Below are positions 50,211 to 58,711 of a stretch of DNA of 64,000 bases, piece after piece. The stretch is from Leadbetterella sp040829825 (GTDB lineage Bacteria > Bacteroidota > Bacteroidia > Cytophagales > Spirosomataceae), in NCBI RefSeq assembly GCF_040829825.1, contig NZ_JBFOLH010000009.1, one strand, 5' to 3'. Made by a program: the position numbers and the translations under genes. The notes below the pieces were generated by a model. That model worked only from the letters and a program-made list of their open reading frames with translations. It was not told the origin of the DNA and made no database searches. How positions within the stretch are numbered: the first letter of the stretch is position 1; every line of letters starts with the position of its first letter.

Positions 50211-50536
50211 GGTGCTGAGGCAGTTTGGGGATAAATGTAATCTATAAATATACGATGTTTTCCAGTTAATGATGAAGTAAAAAGGAAGATTTTGCAGAAG
50301 TAAGATTTCGGAAAGAGTTTTGGTATACGGATAGCAGGGAGCCGAAAAAAATCAACAATAATGTATTGGCTGCATTCATAATCACCGGTAAAAGTATATC
50401 TTACAACAGATAATAAGTAATTTCCATGTTTTTTACATAACTTTATAGTCATTACTTTTACCAATTTAATTCCATCAGGTACTAATGGGTGTTAGACCGG
50501 AAAATCAACATCCGTAAACACCGATATACTGTTTCC

Positions 50537-50560
50537 AAACCCCTCGAATTCGATAGGTTT
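50537..50560. promoter_or_regulatory. Near-palindrome upstream of the KilA-N gene
   Basis: AAACCCCTCGAA|TTCGATAGGTTT has 10 of 12 pairs matching. Its right half, TCGAATTCGATAGGTTTA, is identical to part of the perfect palindrome inside the KilA-N gene at 50797-50822. Its centre is 48 bases before the ATG, where an operator could act. Confidence 0.55.
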
Positions 50561-50596
50561 AAAGGTAATAATTTTCACATTCATTCAACTCAAAAT

Positions 50597-51448
50597 ATGA
50601 CACACACGAAGAAAGTAATCGTTAAAGAAACCGAAATCTCCTTTATGAATAAGGAAATCGGGGAGTACATCTCATTGACTGATATTGCTAAATACAGAAG
50701 TTCTGTAGAGCCATTTTCAATCATCAACAATTGGATGAGGAGCAGAAGCACCATTGAATTTCTGGGGCTATGGGAAAAATTGAATAACCCTGATTTTAAA
50801 CCTATCGAATTCGATAGGTTTAGAAATGAAGCAGGAAGTAATTATTTTGTTTTGTCTCCTCAACGATGGATTGAAAGCACCAACGCAGCAGGAATTACAT
50901 CAAAATCAGGACGATATGGAGGCACTTTTGCTCACATAGATATTGCCTTTGAGTTTGCATCCTGGATTTCTTCCGAATTCAAATTGTATCTGATTACAGA
51001 GTTCAAGCGGTTAAAACAAGACGAAAATAACAGTTTACAGCTTGAGTGGAATTTACAGCGGACTTTAGCCAAAGTAAATCACCAAATCCATACCGACGCC
51101 ATCAAAGAAAATTTAATCCCGAAAGAAGTTACCAGGCAACAGGCTGGTTTGGTGTATGCCAATGAAGCCGATCTGTTGAACGTAGCCTTGTTTGGTATTA
51201 CCGCAAAAATGTGGAGAGATAATCCCGATAACCATCGGGACGATAAAAACGGCAATATCCGTGATTCTGCTACTTTAGAACAGTTGGTGGTATTGAGCAA
51301 TATGGAGAGCATCAATGCTTTATTGATACAGCAGGGCTTGCCACAAAGTGAGCGGCTTATCCAGCTCAACAAGGTGGCCATTAGCCAGATGAAGTCATTA
51401 ATTGAAAGTATGGCAGTGAAAAAGCTTTCAGAAGTTAAAGCCAGGTAA
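50597..51448 (+). CDS. KilA-N domain-containing protein
   Basis: 283 residues from the ATG at 50597 (MTHTKKVIVKETEISFMNKE); the frame is open upstream to 50489, but that part contains the palindrome and is probably leader. KilA-N motifs: ISLTDIAKYRSSVEPFSIIN, FLGLWEKLNNPDFKPIEFDR, SPQRWIESTNAAGITSKSGR and THIDIAFEFASWISSEFKLY-like text near residue 120. KilA-N proteins are phage-type DNA-binding or antirepressor proteins. AT-rich, so likely acquired. Codons for KPIEFDRF form a perfect 26-base palindrome (50797-50822). Confidence 0.92.
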   Translation: MTHTKKVIVKETEISFMNKEIGEYISLTDIAKYRSSVEPFSIINNWMRSRSTIEFLGLWEKLNNPDFKPIEFDRFRNEAGSNYFVLSPQRWIESTNAAGITSKSGRYGGTFAHIDIAFEFASWISSEFKLYLITEFKRLKQDENNSLQLEWNLQRTLAKVNHQIHTDAIKENLIPKEVTRQQAGLVYANEADLLNVALFGITAKMWRDNPDNHRDDKNGNIRDSATLEQLVVLSNMESINALLIQQGLPQSERLIQLNKVAISQMKSLIESMAVKKLSEVKAR

Positions 51449-51478
51449 ACTGTAGAGGCTTATCCCTAATTTTCAATC

Positions 51479-51497
51479 GTGCAAGTGCCGCTTGCAC
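51479..51497. repeat. REP-like hairpin after the KilA-N gene
   Basis: GTGCAAG-tgccg-CTTGCAC lies in the 176-base gap 51449-51624, followed by taatctcgtgg. Short GC-rich hairpins of this kind with an adjoining conserved tag are typical of REP elements spread by RAYT transposases; no such transposase is in the window. Confidence 0.5.
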
Positions 51498-51624
51498 TAA
51501 TCTCGTGGTATAATCACATAAGCCTGCTGACAAAGGTATTACTACTATCAACTGCAACAACTGGTAAAGGAAAATATTGAGAAACTAATTCTGAATAGCA
51601 AGCACGAATGATAATGAGGCCGGT

Positions 51625-52224
51625 TTACTGAAAAACCCGGTATATCCGATAAACCGTATAAAAGACAGTCTCTCCCATCAGGAACCCAAATTTAGCTTTC
51701 CGGGATTTGAATCTACTGGTGGATGTGGGAGAAGGATATGCCGAAATATGCATGTCTTTTGCCATGCGCATTGCTCTTTTCATGTGTAGAGGGTCACTTA
51801 CTATCAAAGCCTTATGGAAATGGTTCTCCGTCATCAACTCTCTGGCAAACTTCATGTTTTCAAGTGTTATCCGGGAGCGTTCTTCGATCAGGATGTCTGT
51901 ACTGTCTACTCCTTGCTTTTCAGCGTACTTTTTGGCTACATAGGATTCGGAAAGCACGTTTCCATTCACTTTGCCGCCCGTGAAGATGATTTTCTTTACA
52001 TACCCGCTTTTATATAAGCGGATACCCTGATTAATCCTTTCCCTGAAAACAGGCGACGGCTGATCTCCCCAAATGGCCGTGCCCAGCACAATGGCCACAT
52101 CCGCCTGTTGAGTTTCATCTTTACCGGCGTAATTTGAAATGCTAATCGCTGTGACCATGAAGTAGATAAATGGAAAAAGAAGAAAAGCGAAAAACACTTT
52201 CTTCTTTTTAGAATATCGGCTCAT
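51625..52224 (-). CDS. YdcF/SanA-like (DUF218) membrane protein
   Basis: 199 residues. One N-terminal membrane span (VFFAFLLFPFIYFMVTAI), then the DUF218 core: ADVAIVLGTAIWGDQPSPVF, YVKKIIFTGGKVNGNVLSES, ILIEERSRITLENMKFAREL and HKALIVSDPLHMKRAMRMAK. The family is linked to envelope integrity and vancomycin sensitivity (SanA) in enterics. It lies 63 bases after a nucleoside hydrolase gene on the same strand. Confidence 0.88.
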   Translation of the reverse strand: MSRYSKKKKVFFAFLLFPFIYFMVTAISISNYAGKDETQQADVAIVLGTAIWGDQPSPVFRERINQGIRLYKSGYVKKIIFTGGKVNGNVLSESYVAKKYAEKQGVDSTDILIEERSRITLENMKFARELMTENHFHKALIVSDPLHMKRAMRMAKDMHISAYPSPTSTSRFKSRKAKFGFLMGETVFYTVYRIYRVFQ

Positions 52225-52287
52225 CTGAAAGAATTTTACAGCCCCTATTCTCTTTTCAGCCGGGATTACGGCGTTGGAGATACTGGC

Positions 52288-53259
52288 TTAGTCCTTAAAA
52301 TTCTTAAATTTCAGGAACATATCTTTAAAAACCTTATTCCGGTCAATAAAAGTTACCACCTTATACAGGTGCCGGGTTCCGTCTGAGCTATAGGTCAGCT
52401 CGTTAGTAAGGATGGGGGCGGGTCGCAGCTCATATTGCATCCAATCCGGATTCACGATATAAGCAATTACCGAGATATCCCAGATCACCTTAGACCAGCC
52501 GAAATGATCCTTACTGTACCCTTCCACAATGGAGACCAGGTAATCTGAAATTTTGTTCGCCCCGCCAATATGCGCTTTAAGCTCAGGAACCGTAGTGCTT
52601 AAATGCGAGGTAACCGGCTCTGTAGGAACCTGGATCAAAGGCACTCCCGAATCAAACAGGATTTGCGATGAGGCCACATCCTGGAGGAGGTTAAACTCCC
52701 GTGCCGTTCTCCAGTTGAGGCCTTTCCCGCCCAACCATACCACGATGATCTTATCTTTGATCTCCGGTTTCATGATCAATGCCGAGGCTACATTGGTAGG
52801 AGCCCCAAGAGTCAATACAAACAACGGCTCGGTAGCTTTCATGGCCCGGTCTACCAGGTCTTTTGCGGCATCACTGACCACAGGAGTGGTTTTGTCTTTC
52901 AAAAAATGGGTAGAACCCTTGTATACGGGGAACTTGTCTTTCATGCCTGTTTTGTCCAGCACATTATGAATCTCGGCGTAGCTTTTTTCCATGCCATCGG
53001 CCACGCTGCTTGCCCTTTTATTGAGAAAGGGGGCCGCGTATATGGCTTCAATGTTCATTTGTGCCGGTGAAAGTATGGCATAAACCAACGCAAACTGGTC
53101 ATCGATCTCATTATAGGTGTCGGTGTCAATAACCACTTTTGCCTTCTGGGGTTTGTACGAGATTCTTTCCACCAGCTTTTCATTGGAAAGGGTAAAGGAT
53201 TGGCTGTGGCCGGTGAGCGCGGCAAAAAGCAGGATTACGGCGATTGTATTTTTTAGCAT
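52288..53259 (-). CDS. Inosine-uridine nucleoside hydrolase family protein, exported
   Basis: 323 residues with a signal peptide (MLKNTIAVILLFAALTGHSQ). The metal-binding motif is KVVIDTDTYNEIDDQFALVY, a two-residue-longer form of the DTDPGIDD motif. Further: FVLTLGAPTNVASALIMKP and IVVWLGGKGLN. It splits ribonucleosides into base and ribose in the periplasm. It is the most distal gene of the leftward ribose/nucleoside set and one of three proteins of this fold here. Confidence 0.9.
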   Translation of the reverse strand: MLKNTIAVILLFAALTGHSQSFTLSNEKLVERISYKPQKAKVVIDTDTYNEIDDQFALVYAILSPAQMNIEAIYAAPFLNKRASSVADGMEKSYAEIHNVLDKTGMKDKFPVYKGSTHFLKDKTTPVVSDAAKDLVDRAMKATEPLFVLTLGAPTNVASALIMKPEIKDKIIVVWLGGKGLNWRTAREFNLLQDVASSQILFDSGVPLIQVPTEPVTSHLSTTVPELKAHIGGANKISDYLVSIVEGYSKDHFGWSKVIWDISVIAYIVNPDWMQYELRPAPILTNELTYSSDGTRHLYKVVTFIDRNKVFKDMFLKFKNFKD

Positions 53260-53392
53260 AACTCATTAAATTTTCTAACTACAAAAGGTTTTAAATGTAA
53301 GCACTTTATTTGAACCGGCTGCTTATCATTCAAGCTCTTAACAGAATGACAATACACTTTCGGATTCTACAGCCCATAATTGCACCGGTGAT

Positions 53393-54523
53393 TTATTTCT
53401 TCACCACCTCTCCTCTGTATATATGGTATGTCCACTCCGCATGGGTGGTTCCACCCGGTGATACATCCGGCGCCGCTTTGCTCACCGTGTAGTAGACCAC
53501 CGGTTTCTTCCAGTCGGCTATTTCTCCATAGCTGTTCCGCTCCAGCCCGGCATTGTGATTACGCGGAAACCCGGTCATGTAGGGCGCTATCCGGATTATC
53601 GACTCCCATTTGCCGGTGCGGTTCAGGAAGCCGCTTAAAGGCATGTAATTCACTTCCAGGCTTTCATTGAGATAAGCCGGGTAAGTGGCAGGATGCGGCT
53701 GCACCGGCCTGACCATTACGATCACGTCATTCTGCTGATCGATGGCGAAGTCGGAATTGCAGGTGTAATCCTTACCCGTATAGCCTATGTTTATCAGGCC
53801 TTCGTCTACCATTCGTGCAGAGGGCCGGGCCATATATTTATCCATATCCGAGAGGTCAAGCTCTACCCATTCTATGCGCGTTCCGCTGATGTCTCCTATG
53901 GTATAGGTCAGCAGCACTTTCCCGTTTTTATCGAGCGAAACGGCCGAAGGCTGGCCGGTTCCCCAGGATTTCCCGCCGCCGGGAAGCGGCTCATCGCCAT
54001 CATGGCCCCAGGTTTTCTTCACCAGTTGCTGCGGATACTTTTCCCAGCTATCGGCCTCCAGCTCATTGCTGAAGGCTACTCCTACCTCGTTATAATAAAC
54101 GTTATACGCATTAGTCAGGTAGAACATGGCATAGCGGTATTCTTTCCCGTTCATACGAAATTTGCCTTCAATGACCGACGGGTCACAAATGTGGTGATCG
54201 TCCCAGCTGCCGGAAATTCCGGGCTGCAGCACGCTTTTGGCTTCTGTCTGGCTGCCGTCGGGATTGATCCTGATATGATAAATGTTATCTACCATGATCT
54301 GTTGTTCGGGATTCCCGCAAAAAAACAGGTGGGTGGCGCCGTTCGGCTCCTTAACCACACTCGGACAATAGGAATACCGGCTCTGCCCGTAGAACCCGAA
54401 AACCCGCTCCATATTAACCAGCTCATACCGCCCCTCCGGTTCCGGCTCGGGTATCTCCACACCAGGTTTCTTTTCTTCACAGGCCAGGAAGGCCGCTGCT
54501 AATATGACAATTATCTTTTTCAT
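53393..54523 (-). CDS. Beta-propeller glycosidase-like lipoprotein (rus locus, second copy)
   Basis: 376 residues with a lipoprotein signal ending AAAFLACEEK. The body shares ordered motifs with the protein at 55822: SYCPSVVKE, DDHHICDPSVIEGK, WGTGQPSAVSL and TGFPRNHNAGLE. Repeated acidic, aromatic beta stretches fit a five-bladed propeller as in GH43-type enzymes or related folds. Likely surface-exposed and acting on ribose-containing substrates, by context. The family is not named with certainty. Confidence 0.7.
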   Translation of the reverse strand: MKKIIVILAAAFLACEEKKPGVEIPEPEPEGRYELVNMERVFGFYGQSRYSYCPSVVKEPNGATHLFFCGNPEQQIMVDNIYHIRINPDGSQTEAKSVLQPGISGSWDDHHICDPSVIEGKFRMNGKEYRYAMFYLTNAYNVYYNEVGVAFSNELEADSWEKYPQQLVKKTWGHDGDEPLPGGGKSWGTGQPSAVSLDKNGKVLLTYTIGDISGTRIEWVELDLSDMDKYMARPSARMVDEGLINIGYTGKDYTCNSDFAIDQQNDVIVMVRPVQPHPATYPAYLNESLEVNYMPLSGFLNRTGKWESIIRIAPYMTGFPRNHNAGLERNSYGEIADWKKPVVYYTVSKAAPDVSPGGTTHAEWTYHIYRGEVVKK

Positions 54524-54567
54524 AGGTGTAAATTAGTTTCGAGTACTTAGTTCCGAGTATGGCCACC

Positions 54568-54603
54568 GTTACCCTGAGCTGAGCCTGACGAAGTATCGAA
54601 GGT
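54568..54603. repeat. Dispersed repeat, 'cttcgatacttcgtcaggctcag' family, copy 1
   Basis: Read on the minus strand: ccttcgatacttcgtcaggc followed by tcagctcagggtaac. The same words occur in the opposite orientation at 57040-57087. Intergenic, within the ribose locus. Confidence 0.75.
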
Positions 54604-54656
54604 CATGTCAATTAATCTTCTCTGTTCATAGCTTATAATCCTTTAAAAAATAAGAG

Positions 54657-55832
54657 TCACGGCTTAAAAGACTCAAATATCCTTGGCACCAGGTAATTTA
54701 AGGCCCGTTCACTCTCTTCCAGATCCGCACGGTAAAATATCGAAACAGGGGAGCTTTCGGTATATTCAAACTGAAAACGCCCGTCGTCCCGTATTTCAGT
54801 CAGCAAGCAAGGTCTCAGCCGGTTTTCCACTACCCTATCCGTAGCTTTCAGCCGGTCTTTATGCTCCAGCCGGTAGCGATCAGAGCCCTCCTTCACCATT
54901 TCCACGTTTCGTACAATTAACCATATCGAAGATTCCCAGACGTGAAATTGTTCAAACTGCGGCTTCTTCCCCTGCGTGTATACGGCTCCGCGATCCATAT
55001 CGCGCAGGAAATCATACTTCAGCTCGGGTTCAAAGGCATAGCTAATATAGGCCTGCAACTGCGGATGCATCCGGCCGAGAAAACCCATATCCTTCAGGGT
55101 ATAGTACGTATTATTCACATCTTTCACAAAACCACCGTCTTTGCCCGCACAGGGGTAAAGGGCAATGTTCAGGCCCGATTTCAACAGGCGGGTGAATGCA
55201 AAGACATCCAGTGCCACGTTCCATTCTCCTCCGGGGATGCTGTTGGCACCGGCATCTTTTCCCAGCGTGTGCCCTTTACTGGCTGTTCCGGCGCTGAGAT
55301 GGATGCGGGAGATCTTCTTCCGGAGCAGCTCCGGGTTGCGGTTAAAGGCCACGGCCAGCACTCGTGCACTGCCGAAGGATAGCACCTCCACCGGCTCCTC
55401 TGAACGGGAGAGAATATCCATCAGCAGGGTCACGCCGGCATTCTGAAAAGCCGGCAGGTCTTCCATCCGGTCGGTCTCGCTCTTCATCAGCCCCATGGGG
55501 CCTACGGCAAACGGGATCTCCCGGTTAAAAATATATTGCAACTGCATCACGGGAATCACTCCCGCCTCCCGTGGCCCTCGGGGATCTTTCCAGAGTGTAG
55601 GATGATCGGCCGTGTCTTTCCGGAAAGAGTCGGTGATATCGAGGATAATGCCCAGCGTACGTACATCTTCCAGGGCAAAGGCCTGAATGAGGTCCAGGTT
55701 ATCGCCCGGATCCTGGTAGGGGTGGTAGCAATCGGTAATGACCACGATGGGCTTCCCTGCCTTTTGTGCACAAAGCGACAGGGAAACCCCGCACACCAAC
55801 ACCGCTATTTTCCAGATCAATTTATTTACCAT
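54657..55832 (-). CDS. Nucleoside hydrolase-like protein, exported, divergent active site
   Basis: 391 residues with a signal peptide (KIAVLVCGVSLSLCAQ). The family's N-terminal metal motif is altered to VVITDCYHPYQDPGDNLDL. Other nucleoside-hydrolase-like parts: PVEVLSFGSARVLAVAFNRN and ISRIHLSAGTASKGH. The C-terminal third (~280-391) is less conserved. It overlaps the upstream propeller gene by 11 bases, so the two are translationally coupled. Substrate may differ from ordinary nucleosides. Confidence 0.75.
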   Translation of the reverse strand: MVNKLIWKIAVLVCGVSLSLCAQKAGKPIVVITDCYHPYQDPGDNLDLIQAFALEDVRTLGIILDITDSFRKDTADHPTLWKDPRGPREAGVIPVMQLQYIFNREIPFAVGPMGLMKSETDRMEDLPAFQNAGVTLLMDILSRSEEPVEVLSFGSARVLAVAFNRNPELLRKKISRIHLSAGTASKGHTLGKDAGANSIPGGEWNVALDVFAFTRLLKSGLNIALYPCAGKDGGFVKDVNNTYYTLKDMGFLGRMHPQLQAYISYAFEPELKYDFLRDMDRGAVYTQGKKPQFEQFHVWESSIWLIVRNVEMVKEGSDRYRLEHKDRLKATDRVVENRLRPCLLTEIRDDGRFQFEYTESSPVSIFYRADLEESERALNYLVPRIFESFKP

Positions 55833-56847
55833 TCGTAAAATACTTTTTCAGGTCAAACCGGGCCGAATACATATCGTACGACCAGAGCCAGTTCGCGCCG
55901 GTCACGGCCGGTGTAAAATACATGATCAGCTCATCGTCATTGAGCATATAGCCTTTTTCATCGGTCAGAATGCCAGGATTGTGATTTCGGGGAAATCCGG
56001 ATTCGCGAGGGGTAACCGCCCCTATTTTTGTCCATTTACTTCCGTCCGTACTCAGATCCTGGCCCAATGGAATGTACGACAATTGCGCCACATTTCCTAC
56101 CCAGGTGGGGATCAGCTTATCCATGTCTACCCTTCTTTCCGATACCATGTACACGTTCTTCCCGGAGAATGCGGGGTAATTGTTCCCCGGCATATTCTTA
56201 ATGTACTTTTCAGGTCCCATCCGGATGTTGTTGAGGTTATTCATAACCGCATCGCGATAGGTGAATCCGCCGTTTGAATTGGAATAGAATATCCGCAGGG
56301 TGGAGTCATTGAGTACGATAGACGTGCTCTGCCCCACTCCCCAGGTAGTCCGGCTCGACGACCCGATAATCGGATTTTTATCAAATTTGATGTAAGGCCC
56401 TTCGATGTTTTTGGAAATGGCCAGACCAATCTGGTTATGAAAATTATCCCACTGGTCGGTACCCAGGTAGGTCATAATGTACTCGTAGGTTTCGCCGTTA
56501 TAGGTAGTCCGGAACCTGCGTACGTCCGGATCGCAAATATGATTGATGTCCCAACCCAGGTCAGAAGGATCCAGTATCCGGGTGCCGGGCTGCCAGGTGT
56601 AGCCGTTCTTTGTGGGAATGCCCTTGTACAGGTACACGTAATCTACTATTTTGAAAGGCTCCAGGTTCTGGCAGACAAAGGCGTAACGGATCCCGTACTC
56701 GTCTTGGATAACGCTGGGGGCGTAGTTATAGTGCCCGGCGCCGCCGCTGAATTCATAGTTCACTTCGGGCGTGATCTCTTTCTGGGCATAACTCCCGGAA
56801 AGAGTAGCGCCTAAGAGGAATATAATTTGCAGAATCTGTTTTTTCAT
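55822..56847 (-). CDS. Beta-propeller glycosidase-like exported protein (rus locus, first copy)
   Basis: 341 residues with a signal peptide (MKKQILQIIFLLGATLSGSY). Ordered motifs NYAPSVIQD, NHICDPDVRRF, WGVGQSTSIVL and SGFPRNHNPGI match those of the protein at 53393, so the two arose by duplication. It corresponds in place to the predicted glycosidase of the rus locus. Its 3' end overlaps the start of the nucleoside-hydrolase-like gene. Confidence 0.72.
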   Translation of the reverse strand: MKKQILQIIFLLGATLSGSYAQKEITPEVNYEFSGGAGHYNYAPSVIQDEYGIRYAFVCQNLEPFKIVDYVYLYKGIPTKNGYTWQPGTRILDPSDLGWDINHICDPDVRRFRTTYNGETYEYIMTYLGTDQWDNFHNQIGLAISKNIEGPYIKFDKNPIIGSSSRTTWGVGQSTSIVLNDSTLRIFYSNSNGGFTYRDAVMNNLNNIRMGPEKYIKNMPGNNYPAFSGKNVYMVSERRVDMDKLIPTWVGNVAQLSYIPLGQDLSTDGSKWTKIGAVTPRESGFPRNHNPGILTDEKGYMLNDDELIMYFTPAVTGANWLWSYDMYSARFDLKKYFTNGK

Positions 56848-56881
56848 AAGTTTTCATTTTTGATGGATGAGGGGGGCAAAG

Positions 56882-57095
56882 TTTTTACCTGTTTTCGAGC
56901 GTATTCGCATCTCGACTGCGCTCGATGTGACAAGTGGCAACGGCTACTGTCAGTTCGAGCGTAGTCGAGAACCGAGCGTAGTCGAGAACCGAGCAAAATC
57001 AACATGCAAGTGAAGTTGATAAGCATACACACCCCTTGCCCTTCGATACTTCGTCAGGCTCAGTACAGGCTAAGCTCAGGGTGACAGTAGCTACG
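56882..57095. repeat. Two dispersed repeats in the gap after susD
   Basis: 56882-56995 is a copy of the 'cgagcgtagtcgagaaccgag' family (the unit occurs twice in tandem at its right end). 57040-57087 is a copy of the 'cttcgatacttcgtcaggctc' family followed by gctcagggtgacag. Together they fill most of the 293-base gap 56848-57140, and hairpins here may lower expression of the downstream accessory genes relative to SusC/SusD. Confidence 0.75.
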
Positions 57096-57140
57096 TTATT
57101 CTAACCACCTGCTATCACCCTTGAACCTGTCCTGATCCCT

Positions 57141-58706
57141 TTAATAATTAGGATTCTGACTCAGATTAGGATTATTATCCACTTCACTCTGGGGAATCGG
57201 CATCCGCGATGATTTCCCTACAATGAAGTTATTGAAGTCCGCATCCCGGGTTTTCAGCTGATCAATGGCAGACTGATTATCCAGCCCCCACCTTTTCAGG
57301 TCGATCCACCGCACACACTCCAGGCTAAGCTCCAGTCCTCTTTCTATTTTCAGGTGCTCACGGAATGCCTCCTTGCTACCGGTGATGGTGGCCCCGTTAT
57401 AGTAGGTGCTGTTTTGAAGGGTGGGAAGCTTCACCCGTTGCCTCACCCGGTTCACACATTCTATCGCCTTGGCATTGGGGCCGTTCACTTCGTTTAGTGC
57501 TTCGGCATACAGCAGCAGCATGTCGGCGTAGCGTAACGACCTGAAATTATTGTCGTTCCAGTAATATAGCGGACTGGCATCGGTGCTATACTTTTTGATA
57601 AATACCCTGTTTCCCCAATCGTTCCGCCATTTATTTCCATACACCAGGGTATCTGCTCTTTCCGGAAAGTCTTTACCGGCATTGTTATACCATACGCTGT
57701 GAAACAGGCGGATGTCGTTCTTGCCGTCTACCGTTTTTTCCCGCTTGTAGTAATCCACCAGCCACCTTCTGGCTTCCACGTTGTTCCACCCTATTCCCAC
57801 AGGCGCCTGGTTCATTTCTATCTGGGTGCCGAGCTGGGCATTCGGATCCAGGTAGTTATCGGTCTGGTCAAAGCCCACCCGGTTGATCAGCGAAAACTGG
57901 ATTTCGTATAGCGACTCCCTGTTGTTTTCCGTCTTATTGCTGAAGTTATCCCCGTAATTCGGCACCAGGTCGTAGTAATTCTTACCTTCGCCGTCTACCA
58001 GCCACTCAAAGCATTTGACGGCATCGCTGTATTTGTGGCCCTGCATGTACACTTTGGCCAGCAGTCCGTACGCCGCGCCTTTGGTAGGCCTTCCCACATC
58101 AGACGCCGACCGGGTAGCCGGTAGTTTTTCGATGGCATCTTTGAGGTCGGTTTCCAATTGGGCAAACACTTCCTGCGGTGTCTTTTGCTCGGGCATATCC
58201 GAGGCCGAAGAGGTTTTCAGCGGGAACGGTATGTTATCCCACAAGGTGGTGATATAGAAATAATAGAACGAACGCAGGAATTTCACCTGGCCTATCAGGT
58301 CCTGCTTGTGCTGCTCGTTGGCAAAGGAGATATCGTTGATCTTGTCCAGCACCTGGTTAGCCCGGAAGATCGCCACATAATGTTCCCGCCACAGTTTGGT
58401 ATTCACCTCACCGAAATTATAGTTGGTAAAGATGAATTTGGCATACTCGTTCAGTTCGGTCCACCCGGCCAGGCTCACGCCGTCATCGGCCATGCCCTGC
58501 ATCTGGGTGTAGATGTTGCGGGTCCAGGTTCCCTGGCGGTAAAACATACCATACACCGCCACCACTCCCCGCTCGGCGTCCTGCTCGGTTTTCCAGAAAT
58601 TACCGGTGGAGATCGTGTTTTCATTGATCAGATCCAGCTTGCTGTCGTCACATGAAGTTACCCCAAGGGAAAGCAGGCAGGTTAAGCTAATAATATATTT
58701 CTTCAT
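57141..58706 (-). CDS. rusD: SusD/RagB-family substrate-binding lipoprotein (RusD-like)
   Basis: 521 residues from the ATG at 58706 (MKKYIISLTCLLSLGVTSCD), with lipobox VTSC; the frame stays open upstream to 59045 inside susC but that is overlap. SusD features: ISTGNFWKTEQDAERGVVAV, VKFLRSFYYFYITTLWDNIP, FRSLRYADMLLLYAEALNEV and LKIERGLELSLECVRWIDLK. A surface lipoprotein that lids the SusC pore and captures substrate, here probably ribose-containing molecules. Five bases separate it from the SusC stop. Confidence 0.93.
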   Translation of the reverse strand: MKKYIISLTCLLSLGVTSCDDSKLDLINENTISTGNFWKTEQDAERGVVAVYGMFYRQGTWTRNIYTQMQGMADDGVSLAGWTELNEYAKFIFTNYNFGEVNTKLWREHYVAIFRANQVLDKINDISFANEQHKQDLIGQVKFLRSFYYFYITTLWDNIPFPLKTSSASDMPEQKTPQEVFAQLETDLKDAIEKLPATRSASDVGRPTKGAAYGLLAKVYMQGHKYSDAVKCFEWLVDGEGKNYYDLVPNYGDNFSNKTENNRESLYEIQFSLINRVGFDQTDNYLDPNAQLGTQIEMNQAPVGIGWNNVEARRWLVDYYKREKTVDGKNDIRLFHSVWYNNAGKDFPERADTLVYGNKWRNDWGNRVFIKKYSTDASPLYYWNDNNFRSLRYADMLLLYAEALNEVNGPNAKAIECVNRVRQRVKLPTLQNSTYYNGATITGSKEAFREHLKIERGLELSLECVRWIDLKRWGLDNQSAIDQLKTRDADFNNFIVGKSSRMPIPQSEVDNNPNLSQNPNY

Positions 58707-58711
58707 GACGA

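Noticed and set aside
50489..50596. Longer KilA-N start at 50489
   Set aside because: The first 36 residues carry the upstream palindrome in frame and look like leader DNA; the ATG at 50597 fits the domain start.
53693..54502. 269-codon plus-strand frame
   Set aside because: Fully antisense to the propeller lipoprotein, whose signal peptide and motifs are clear.
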